DNA of 64,000 nucleotides, from positions 1 to 64,000 of the forward strand of contig NZ_PJAQ01000002.1 in the NCBI RefSeq assembly GCF_002836775.1. The letters run 5' to 3'. This DNA comes from Colwellia sp. 12G3 (lineage in GTDB: Bacteria; Pseudomonadota; Gammaproteobacteria; Enterobacterales; Alteromonadaceae). Both the position numbers and the translations under genes were made by a program. The notes below the pieces were generated by a model. The model was given only the letters and a program-made list of their open reading frames with translations, was not told the origin of the DNA and did no database searches. Below, one piece after another: positions 56,690-64,000 of the stretch. Position 1 is the stretch's first letter, and every line of letters begins with the position of its first letter.

Positions 56690-56860
56690 ATGAAATCGAT
56701 CACTACACCTTTTAGTAAAATGGCACTAGCATTATTTCTTTCGGTAAGTGGCATGTTACTTAGTTTATCAGCGCTAGCCATTGCAACTGATAGTGTTAAA
56801 CATGAAGTACATACTGTGGAAGTAGAAACAAAAGCCCAATCAGTGCTCATATCACAATAA
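56690..56860 (+). CDS. Small exported peptide, 56 aa
   Basis: 56 residues: MKSITTPFSKMALALF, hydrophobic core ALALFLSVSGMLLSLSALA (12-30), then an acidic/His tail (TDSVKHEVHTVEVETKAQS). AAAGGA lies 8 bp before the ATG, which supports translation. Probable signal peptide cleaved after ALA with a mature peptide of about 26 residues, or a membrane peptide. No family recognised. It precedes the hybrid kinase by 259 bp in the same direction. Confidence 0.6.
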   Translation: MKSITTPFSKMALALFLSVSGMLLSLSALAIATDSVKHEVHTVEVETKAQSVLISQ

Positions 56861-57119
56861 GTATTGGTGTCTATTGAATGAGCATTACGGTATCAACTGT
56901 TGCGCTAAATAACTTACAATAATTTTCAGCCATAGCGTGGTATAAAAGTAAGAGCAGGTCAGATATTTTTTATAATATGGGAGGCACTATTTTCTTCCTC
57001 CCTATAAATATGATATTAGTTTGCAAATAAATGAATCCAATAACTAAAGGCATTGCAGGTTTATATGATTATTACTATTCTTACGTCTAAACAACAAATT
57101 GAATTAAATTAAATTAATC

Positions 57120-58727
57120 ATGATGATTTCACCTGTAACGATTGATGAAAAAAAACGAATTAAAGCACTTTATGACTATGCAATCCTTGATACTGAGGCT
57201 GAAAAAGCATTTGATGACTTAACGTTACTTGCCTCTGAAATTTGTGAAACACCTATTGCCTTAATTAGTTTAGTCGACCCTACACGTCAGTGGTTTAAAT
57301 CAACCGTAGGACTTGATGCATTTGAAACTGAACGAGATATTGCTTTTTGTGCCCATGCGATACACGAACATAATATTTTCGAAATCCCCAATGCTTTAGA
57401 AGACGAAAGATTTGCAGATAATCCTCTAGTAACTGGAGCCCCCAATATTAGATTTTACGCAGGAGCACCTCTAGTCACTCCTGATGGTTTTGCCATTGGC
57501 ACTTTGTGCGCGATTAGTGATAAACCTAAAAAACTTAATAGTCACCAATTAAAATCACTCGAAATTCTAAGCCGAGAAGTTATCACTCAAATGGAACTTA
57601 GAAAAAAAGTGTCTGAACTTAAAAAAGCGAATGACTTTACTAACGACTTTTTATCAAATATGAGTCACGAAATTCGTACCCCTTTAAATGCAATTCATGG
57701 CTTTAGCGAACTATTATCTGAACGTTGCAACAAGCTCAAATTCCCCTCAGATATACAAGATTATGTTGCAGAAATTGACTTTAGTGCTAAACACTTACTT
57801 TCTATCGTAAATTCCGTTTTGGATTTAAGTAAAATTGAATCAGGTAAAATGGAGTTAGCACCAACATGGTTTCAAGGTCATCAATTTTTAAAGAACACTA
57901 AGAATATGATGGAAGGTCAAGCGACCGCTAAAGACATTAAATTACTGCTTGAACTTGATAATAATGTCCCTGAATACTTTTATTTTGATGAAGGTAAATT
58001 AAGCCAAATACTGATTAACCTAATCAGTAATAGTATTAAGTTCACTAAACAAGATAAAAAAATCACATTAAAAATCAGTTATAGAAATAATGATTTGATT
58101 TTTAATATAGTGGATGAAGGCATTGGTATAACCGATGAAAATCAAAATAAATTATTCAATAAGTATCAACAAGTTGGCGACAATAAAAATATAGAAGGTA
58201 CAGGGCTTGGCCTATCTATAACAAAGAGCCTTGTTGAATTGATGGCCGGTAAAATAACCTTAACAAGTAAAAAAGATGTTGGAACAACTGTATTAGTAAC
58301 GTTACCACAACCAGCCAATCAACCTAGCGTTAATGATATAGAAAACAAAGCTAAACCTTTACAAAAAATTCAACAATTAAATATTTTAGTAGTTGAAGAC
58401 AATGCAATAAATCGTAAATTAGCTAAAATAATTCTAGAGCATATGGGACAAATTATTACTTTTGCTGAAACTGGCGAGCTTGCTTTAGACATAACAAAGA
58501 CTCAGCAATTTGATCTTATACTTATGGATATCCATATGCCCGGTATTAATGGCGTTGAAACGAGCCATAAAATTCGTGAGAATAATATATTAACTCCTAT
58601 AGTAGCCTTAACTGCTGACATTTTTGAGATTCAAAAAGATGATGCTAATAGTTTCAAATTTGATGACTATTTAACCAAGCCTATCAATAAAAAACAATTA
58701 GAGCATTGCTTACGCAGACAATATTAA
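57120..58727 (+). CDS. GAF-domain hybrid sensor histidine kinase
   Basis: 535 aa, soluble. GAF domain (about 20-160), HisKA with FLSNMSHEIRTPLNAIHGF (phospho-His about 184), HATPase with NLISNSIKFTK (N-box about 302), DEGIGI and GTGLGLSI (G-boxes), and a C-terminal receiver (about 420-533) with VVEDNAINRKLA, Asp in LILMDIHMP (about 472) and Lys in LTKPI. It can pass phosphate from His to its own Asp; an HPt partner is not in the window. The GAF ligand is unknown. ATG 57120 is followed by a second ATG at 57123; either may be used. Confidence 0.88.
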   Translation: MMISPVTIDEKKRIKALYDYAILDTEAEKAFDDLTLLASEICETPIALISLVDPTRQWFKSTVGLDAFETERDIAFCAHAIHEHNIFEIPNALEDERFADNPLVTGAPNIRFYAGAPLVTPDGFAIGTLCAISDKPKKLNSHQLKSLEILSREVITQMELRKKVSELKKANDFTNDFLSNMSHEIRTPLNAIHGFSELLSERCNKLKFPSDIQDYVAEIDFSAKHLLSIVNSVLDLSKIESGKMELAPTWFQGHQFLKNTKNMMEGQATAKDIKLLLELDNNVPEYFYFDEGKLSQILINLISNSIKFTKQDKKITLKISYRNNDLIFNIVDEGIGITDENQNKLFNKYQQVGDNKNIEGTGLGLSITKSLVELMAGKITLTSKKDVGTTVLVTLPQPANQPSVNDIENKAKPLQKIQQLNILVVEDNAINRKLAKIILEHMGQIITFAETGELALDITKTQQFDLILMDIHMPGINGVETSHKIRENNILTPIVALTADIFEIQKDDANSFKFDDYLTKPINKKQLEHCLRRQY

Positions 58728-58853
58728 ATAACCGTAAAGTCGGGGTTACACGTTTGCATAAATTGAAGTTCTTTCAATCACATTTGCTTGCCTATCCCCT
58801 TTAACCTAAAATAGCCGTAATTAAAATTTCTCTTCAAATAAAAAGGTCTCTAC

Positions 58854-60533
58854 ATGGCTCAGCCGTTACCAGATAAATTCATCATGACGATGAATCGAGT
58901 TTCTAAAGTAGTTCCACCAAAACGTACTATTTTAAAAGACATTTCTCTTTCATTTTTCCCTGGCGTTAAAATAGGTGTTTTAGGCTTAAACGGTTCAGGT
59001 AAATCTACCCTACTTCGCATTATGGCCGGTCTTGATACTGAATTTGAAGGTGAAGCGACCGCATTAGCTGGCACTAACATAGGTTATTTACCGCAAGAAC
59101 CAATCCTTGACGAAACAAAAACAGTGAGAGAGATCGTTGAAGAAGGCGTTGCGACCGTTAAAAATGCGTTGGCACGTCTTGATCAAGTGTATAACGAATA
59201 TGCTGAAGAAGGTGCTGATTTTGATAAGCTTGCCAAAGAGCAAGGCGAGTTAGAAGATATCATCAATAGCAACGATGGTCATAATATTGATAACGTACTT
59301 GAGCGTGCAGCTGACGCTTTACGTTTACCTGAATGGGATCAAAAAATTGGCGTATTAAGTGGTGGTGAACGTCGTCGTGTAGCTCTTTGTCGCTTATTAC
59401 TTGAAAAACCAGACATGTTATTACTCGATGAACCAACTAACCATTTAGATGCAGAATCTGTTGCATGGTTAGAGCGCTTCTTGCATGACTATCCTGGCAC
59501 TGTGGTTGCCATTACCCATGATAGATACTTCTTAGATAATGTTGCTGGTTGGATATTAGAACTTGATAGAGGACACGGTATCCCTTATGAAGGTAACTAC
59601 TCTTCTTGGTTAGAACAAAAAGATGCTCGCCTTGAACGTGAAGGTAAAACGGAAAGCGCATTACAAAAAACCATCAAGCAAGAACTTGAATGGGTTCGTT
59701 CAAATCCAAAAGCACGTCAATCTAAAAGTAAAGCCCGTTTGGCACGTTTTGAAGAGCTTAACAGCCAAGATCATCAAAAGCGTAATGAAACTAACGAACT
59801 TTACATTCCACCTGGACCACGTTTAGGTGATAAAGTTTTAGATGTGAATAACTTAACTAAATCGTTTGGCGATAGAGTGCTTATTGATGATTTAAGTTTT
59901 AGCGTTCCTAAAGGTGCTATCGTCGGTATTATCGGGCCAAACGGTGCAGGTAAATCAACGTTATTCAAAATGATGTCAGGTGCTGAAAAACCAGATTCTG
60001 GTAATGTAGTACTGGGTGAAACCGTTAAACTTGCCAGTGTTGATCAGTTCCGTGATGACATGGATAACAGCAAAACGGTTTATCAAGAAATATCACAAGG
60101 CCATGAGATTTTACAAATTGGTAATTTTGAAATACCAAGTCGTGCTTATGTAAGTCGTTTTAACTTTAAGGGTAACGATCAGCAAAAGATCATTGGTGAC
60201 TTATCAGGTGGTGAACGTAACCGTGTTCATTTAGCTAAGCTTGTTCAAACAGGCGGTAATGTATTACTACTTGATGAACCAACCAACGATTTAGATGTTG
60301 AAACGTTGCGTGCACTTGAAGAAGCGTTATTAGAGTTTCCAGGTTGTGCTATGGTTATTTCTCATGACCGTTGGTTCCTAGACCGTATCTCCACGCACAT
60401 TCTAGATTACCGTGATGAAGGTAAAATCAACTTCTATGAAGGTAACTTTACTGAATATGAAGCTTGGTTGAAGAAAACATTGGGGCCTGCGGCTACAGAA
60501 CCACACCGAATTAGATACAAAAAAATAGGTTAA
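58854..60533 (+). CDS. ettA: Energy-dependent translational throttle protein EttA
   Basis: ABC-F protein that binds the ribosomal E site and gates the first peptide bond according to ADP/ATP level. 559 aa (E. coli 555). Two ABC domains: Walker A GLNGSGKSTLL (about 41-51) and GPNGAGKSTLF (about 359); signatures LSGGERRRVAL and LSGGERNRVHL; Walker B MLLLDEPTNHLD and VLLLDEPTNDLD. The linker between (about 240-320) has the P-site tRNA-interaction region. No membrane domain. Confidence 0.95.
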   Translation: MAQPLPDKFIMTMNRVSKVVPPKRTILKDISLSFFPGVKIGVLGLNGSGKSTLLRIMAGLDTEFEGEATALAGTNIGYLPQEPILDETKTVREIVEEGVATVKNALARLDQVYNEYAEEGADFDKLAKEQGELEDIINSNDGHNIDNVLERAADALRLPEWDQKIGVLSGGERRRVALCRLLLEKPDMLLLDEPTNHLDAESVAWLERFLHDYPGTVVAITHDRYFLDNVAGWILELDRGHGIPYEGNYSSWLEQKDARLEREGKTESALQKTIKQELEWVRSNPKARQSKSKARLARFEELNSQDHQKRNETNELYIPPGPRLGDKVLDVNNLTKSFGDRVLIDDLSFSVPKGAIVGIIGPNGAGKSTLFKMMSGAEKPDSGNVVLGETVKLASVDQFRDDMDNSKTVYQEISQGHEILQIGNFEIPSRAYVSRFNFKGNDQQKIIGDLSGGERNRVHLAKLVQTGGNVLLLDEPTNDLDVETLRALEEALLEFPGCAMVISHDRWFLDRISTHILDYRDEGKINFYEGNFTEYEAWLKKTLGPAATEPHRIRYKKIG

Positions 60534-60616
60534 TCACCAAATAAAAATAGCCCTGACTAGTTCCTTAGTAAACTTGTTGTGATTAGTTGATAAAATTCGC
60601 TAACCTAAACTAATTG

Positions 60617-60653
60617 AAAGCCAGTTAAAATTTTGATTTTAACTGGCTTTTTT
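60617..60653 (+). terminator. Terminator of ettA
   Basis: AAAGCCAGTTAAAAT (60617-60631) / ATTTTAACTGGCTTT (60636-60650), then TTT. Confidence 0.88.
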
Positions 60654-60741
60654 GTGCCCAGTAACTTTTTACTTTTCAATAAAATGGGGCTATGCTAAGT
60701 ACACACAGTAGCAAATTTATTAGTCACAATGGAAAGTATAC

Positions 60742-61104
60742 ATGGACAATAGACGACAATTTACGCGTATTTTATTTTCAATAAGTGCAGAGATTGAAAT
60801 TGAAGGAAAGACATATTCGGTGTCTATTCATGATATTTCACTAAATGGTGCCTTGGTTACGGCCATAGACAGTGAAGAGTCATTGAAAGGTAAACTCGGT
60901 ACTTTACATTTTGTACTGTCAGACAAGGAGTCAGAAGTGACCATGAACATTGCTGTGGTCCACGAAGAAAAAGACGAGACAGGTTTGCAATGTAATGCCA
61001 TTGATATCGACAGTGTTACCCATTTACGACGCTTGGTTGAACTCAACCTTGGGGATAGCGAACAGCTAAATAAAGAGTTGAGCCAGTTATCACGCGTAAG
61101 CTAA
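60742..61104 (+). CDS. PilZ-domain protein
   Basis: 120 aa. A stand-alone PilZ domain with the c-di-GMP-binding RRxxxR at residues 4-8 (RRQFTR) and DISLNG (about 32-37, the D/NxSxxG motif). Both motifs are complete, so it should bind c-di-GMP; its target is not known. AAGT lies before the ATG and there is a gap of 107 bp to the next gene. Confidence 0.88.
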   Translation: MDNRRQFTRILFSISAEIEIEGKTYSVSIHDISLNGALVTAIDSEESLKGKLGTLHFVLSDKESEVTMNIAVVHEEKDETGLQCNAIDIDSVTHLRRLVELNLGDSEQLNKELSQLSRVS

Positions 61105-61211
61105 ATATGAGTTAGTGCTTAAGTTTAAGTCACTAGTTAAATTGACGTTTAAATTAACCTTTAATACATATAAATTTTCCATCTATTTACCCTGACCTTT
61201 TAGGAGTCTTA

Positions 61212-61709
61212 ATGAATCATTTAGTTATTTCTTGTATTGGCCCTGATCAAACAGGCCTAGTCGACACCTTATCCAAAATAATTTCCAAGCATCAAGGCAA
61301 TTGGCAAGTCAGTAGCTTGCATCATTTATCAGGTTTTTTCGCCGGCGTTATTGAAGTTGCCGTGGCAAGTGAAAAAAGCGAAAACTTAATCAGTGAATTA
61401 AAAGCAATTAGTGGTTTGAGTTGCCAAATTGAAATGGCTGAGCCTAACTTACCTGACGTGGTTAGTAATTTAGTACTAGAGATTACCGCTAATGATAGGC
61501 CGGGCATAGTACAAGAAGTTTCCTCGGTCATTCATCATCAAAGTGGTAACTTGCTCAAGCTAGTAAGTTCAACAAATAGTGCCGCCCATAGTGGTCAAGA
61601 GCTATTTAAAGCGAAAGTTCAAATTGCCATTGATGATAAATCGGTTGATGCACTTATCAATGCACTAGAAAATATTGCTGATGACTTGATGGTCGATATT
61701 TCCCGCTAG
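61212..61709 (+). CDS. gcvR: GcvR-like ACT-domain regulator
   Basis: 165 aa with two ACT domains: residues 3-80 (ISCIGPDQTGLVDTLSKI) and about 88-165 (LEITANDRPGIVQEVSSVI). In E. coli GcvR binds GcvA and represses glycine cleavage genes when glycine is low. The small size and two-ACT build match; other ACT regulators are possible. AGGAG lies 7 bp before the ATG. Converges with the helicase gene. Confidence 0.8.
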   Translation: MNHLVISCIGPDQTGLVDTLSKIISKHQGNWQVSSLHHLSGFFAGVIEVAVASEKSENLISELKAISGLSCQIEMAEPNLPDVVSNLVLEITANDRPGIVQEVSSVIHHQSGNLLKLVSSTNSAAHSGQELFKAKVQIAIDDKSVDALINALENIADDLMVDISR

Positions 61710-61716
61710 TCTTTAT

Positions 61717-61747
61717 AAAAAACGAGTGTCATCAGCACTCGTTTTTT
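61717..61747 (+). terminator. Bidirectional terminator gcvR / yoaA
   Basis: AAAAAACGAGTG (61717-61728) / CACTCGTTTTTT (61736-61747), T-runs on both strands, between convergent genes. Confidence 0.88.
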
Positions 61748-61791
61748 TATGCCTATTTCACTTTCTTTATTTTTAGTGAAACATTTTGACT

Positions 61792-63744
61792 TTAAGATAA
61801 GCTTGCTAAGAATTCAGCGGCTTTATGAATATCTCGGCTACGCTTCATATCTGGCAAACTCTTTAAGAAGGTTGCGCCATAGGGTTTGTTCACTAACCTA
61901 TCATCACAAATCACTAATACCCCACGGTCACTCACATCACGAATAAGTCGCCCTACTCCTTGTTTTAACGCGATAACCGCTTGTGGTAATTGAATTTGTG
62001 TAAAAGGCTCTCCGCCTTGACGTCTAACATCTTCACAGCGAGCCTGCAGTAAAGGATCATCCGGCGAAGCAAAAGGTAATTTATCAATAATGACACAAGT
62101 GAGTTTATCGCCGCGAACATCAACACCTTCCCAGAAACTCGCCGTAGCCAGTAATATCGCACTGTCTTGCTCAACAAACTGCTCAAGTAGTTTTCGCTTG
62201 GCCATTTTTCCTTGTACTAATAACGGATTATCAATACTTTCAGCCAAGGCTTCAGCTACCTGATGCATAACCCGATAACTGGTAAAAAGCATAAAACAGG
62301 CACCTTTACTGGCTTTAATCAGCGGCTGAGCAAGCTCGGCAAGTTTTAACGCGCGGTTTTGATCATTTGCTTGGGGTAAATAACGTGGCACCACCAACTG
62401 TGATTGAGCTTGATAATCAAAGGGGCTATCTAGCATCAATTGTTTTGCACTTTGCAAACCTAAGTGTTGAGCAAAGTGATCAAAACTATTATCAACTGCC
62501 AAGGTGGCTGAAGTGAAAATCCAACCGGCGCCAGACTCTTTAACAACAGCACTAAACTTATCGCTAACCGTTAACGGGGTTTGATGTAATACCACACTTC
62601 TTGGCGTGGTTTCATACCAAAAACTCATGCCGTAAGCTTCTACATTTGCCATGACATCATACTGAGCAAGTAGGTTGACAGCGCGGTCAAAGCAATTATC
62701 TATCGCTTCGTTTCTTGAAACACACAGTTTTATCACTTGATATAGAAAATCTAAATCAATTTTTAGGTTAGCGAATTTTTGCTGGAATTGAACTTGTTTA
62801 TACTTTTCGCGCCAATTACCACGCTCAGGATCATAGTTAAATAACAGGCGAAATTCTTGGCAGGTTTTCTGTAATTTTTCTGCAGCCAATCCTAATTGTT
62901 TAACATCGGTTAAACTACTGCGGTGCACTTGTAATACGTCAGTGCATAAGTCTACCAGCTGTTTACTAGAAAAAGCCTCGCCAAAATACTCACTGGCGAT
63001 ATCGCCTATTTGATGCGCTTCATCGAAAATCATTACCTGAGCTTTAGGAATAAGCTCACCAAAGCCCGTGTCTTTTAATGCCATATCAGCAAAAAACAAA
63101 TGATGGTTCACCACTATAATGTCGGCGTCACTGGCTTTTTGACGTGCTCTAACCAGATGACATGCTTCATAATCAGGGCAATCTCTTGCCAGACAGTTAT
63201 CTAAAGTACTCGTTACCAAAGGAAAAATACTGGAGTCTTCACTAACATTAACTATTTCGCCAATATCGCCACTTTGCGTGCCATTTGCCCAGGTTTTTAC
63301 TTTAACCAGATCTTGCAACATTTGCGCATCAAGTTGACCACGACTATCTTGGTACTGCGCTAACCGGTAGTTACATAAATAGTTTGCACGACCTTTTAAT
63401 AAGGCGACTTGCGCATTACTCGCCAGCGCCTTTTTGATTAAGGGAATATCTTTATGAAATAGTTGCTCTTGCAAGTTCTTAGTCCCAGTTGAGACTACAA
63501 TTTTTTTAGGTTTTTTCGGATTTAGCGCTAAAAAGGCAGGGATCAAATAGGCGAAGGTTTTTCCGGTCCCCGTTCCAGCTTCAACGATAAGTGATGATTC
63601 GTTGTCTATTGCATGAGCAACATCAAGTGCCATATCAGTTTGCGCCTGACGAGGAGAGAAGCCTGTAATGGCTTTAGCTAAAGCGCCATCATTGGCAAAG
63701 GCTTTGCTTACACTAGAAAATGTATTATTAGTTGGGGCTGTCAT
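61792..63744 (-). CDS. yoaA: ATP-dependent DNA helicase YoaA (DinG/XPD family)
   Basis: 650 aa. SF2 iron-sulphur helicase: Walker A VEAGTGTGKTFAYLIPA (about 52-68), Cys ligands in LCNYRLAQY, DNCLARDCPDYEAC (about 120-195), DEAH box FDEAHQIGD (about 237), and motif VI VGRLIRDVSDRG near 608. YoaA works with the HolC (chi) subunit of the polymerase III clamp loader at stalled forks in E. coli. It is shorter than DinG (716 aa) and matches YoaA (636 aa). No LexA box was found in the 60 bp before its start. Confidence 0.88.
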   Translation of the reverse strand: MTAPTNNTFSSVSKAFANDGALAKAITGFSPRQAQTDMALDVAHAIDNESSLIVEAGTGTGKTFAYLIPAFLALNPKKPKKIVVSTGTKNLQEQLFHKDIPLIKKALASNAQVALLKGRANYLCNYRLAQYQDSRGQLDAQMLQDLVKVKTWANGTQSGDIGEIVNVSEDSSIFPLVTSTLDNCLARDCPDYEACHLVRARQKASDADIIVVNHHLFFADMALKDTGFGELIPKAQVMIFDEAHQIGDIASEYFGEAFSSKQLVDLCTDVLQVHRSSLTDVKQLGLAAEKLQKTCQEFRLLFNYDPERGNWREKYKQVQFQQKFANLKIDLDFLYQVIKLCVSRNEAIDNCFDRAVNLLAQYDVMANVEAYGMSFWYETTPRSVVLHQTPLTVSDKFSAVVKESGAGWIFTSATLAVDNSFDHFAQHLGLQSAKQLMLDSPFDYQAQSQLVVPRYLPQANDQNRALKLAELAQPLIKASKGACFMLFTSYRVMHQVAEALAESIDNPLLVQGKMAKRKLLEQFVEQDSAILLATASFWEGVDVRGDKLTCVIIDKLPFASPDDPLLQARCEDVRRQGGEPFTQIQLPQAVIALKQGVGRLIRDVSDRGVLVICDDRLVNKPYGATFLKSLPDMKRSRDIHKAAEFLASLS

Positions 63745-63897
63745 GATTAAACAAATATTAGCATGGTACTTAAAGGCAGTTAAATATCACCATTAAGCAG
63801 ATAGGAATAGCTAAACATTATATACACATTGCTAATCAAAGTGCAGGATTTCAGTGGTATTTAAATGCTTCGATACCCCTTATGTACTATCTATTGA

Positions 63898-64000
63898 TTA
63901 GATAATCCCCTCGTTTAGAGCAATTAACACGGCGCGCGTTCTATCTCGGGTATTTAGTTTAGACAGAATATTAGAAACATGGTTTTTGACTGTGCCTTCA
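63898..64000 (-). CDS. LuxR-type response regulator, 3' end only (cut by window)
   Basis: Only the last 33 codons are present. They read [16 protein letters not shown] then [17 protein letters not shown] and stop: the DNA-recognition helix and last helix of a LuxR/FixJ HTH. The N-terminal part, probably a receiver domain, lies beyond the window. Confidence 0.85.
   Translation of the reverse strand, partial: EGTVKNHVSNILSKLNTRDRTRAVLIALNEGII

Overview
The window looks like a chromosomal segment of a marine, cold-adapted gammaproteobacterium of the Alteromonadales, most like Colwellia. The reasons are the AT-rich DNA, the E. coli-like gene neighbourhoods (asd-pdxB-fabB-mnmC-yfcL-epmC; grpE-nadK-recN-bamE-ratB-ratA-smpB-ssrA; tkt-epd-pgk-fba), the Na+/H+ Mrp antiporter operon, and the short miniature repeats ending in TAATACCAA. 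Species is an inference from protein character; no database was searched.

Layout. 1-9.6 kb: aspartate-semialdehyde dehydrogenase, PdxB and FabB on the minus strand, MnmC on plus, a PilJ-N-type exported protein, then the minus-strand group epmC / NAD-kinase-like / yfcL. 9.9-15.7 kb: complete six-gene mnh (mrp) antiporter operon with fused A and B subunits, divergent from an Lrp-family regulator. 16.6-21.7 kb: dnaJ, dnaK, a TlpA-like thioredoxin and grpE, with sigma-32-type promoters before dnaK and grpE. 21.8-27.2 kb: nadK, recN (with a LexA box), bamE, ratB, ratA, smpB and the tmRNA gene ssrA.

27.2-36.3 kb: a 9.1-kb integrated island. An 18-bp direct repeat of the ssrA 3' end flanks it. It carries a P4-type integrase, an unknown gene, an intergenic set of four CCGCCCC motifs with a perfect inverted repeat, an AlpA-like regulator, an unknown gene, a YfjJ/inovirus-Gp2-like protein with HUH-replicase motifs, a small-terminase-like protein, and two large P-loop NTPases of KAP (PifA-like) type. 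It has the same site and some of the same gene types as E. coli CP4-57, but its cargo differs. This is the most likely place for an undescribed system: a phage-satellite-like element with a possible KAP-NTPase defence module.

36.9-48.6 kb: a phosphoribosyltransferase, a GbsR/MarR regulator with a perfect FNR-type box upstream, a cyanide-insensitive-type cytochrome bd oxidase (cydAB/cioAB), an FKBP isomerase, an ECF sigma / anti-sigma-like / coiled-coil operon, a zinc alcohol dehydrogenase, tRNA-Arg(CCU) whose CCA end runs straight into a CAA microsatellite, a small exported peptide, and a MASE1-CHASE sensor with a degenerate kinase core. 48.8-55.7 kb: transketolase, Epd, Pgk and class II aldolase, with HexR-like sites before the aldolase gene, then a DUF481 outer-membrane protein. 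Epd and PdxB are two consecutive steps of pyridoxal phosphate synthesis. 56-64 kb: a MITE-like repeat, a small exported peptide, a GAF hybrid kinase, EttA, a PilZ protein, a GcvR-like ACT protein, a YoaA/DinG helicase, and the cut-off 3' end of a LuxR-type regulator.
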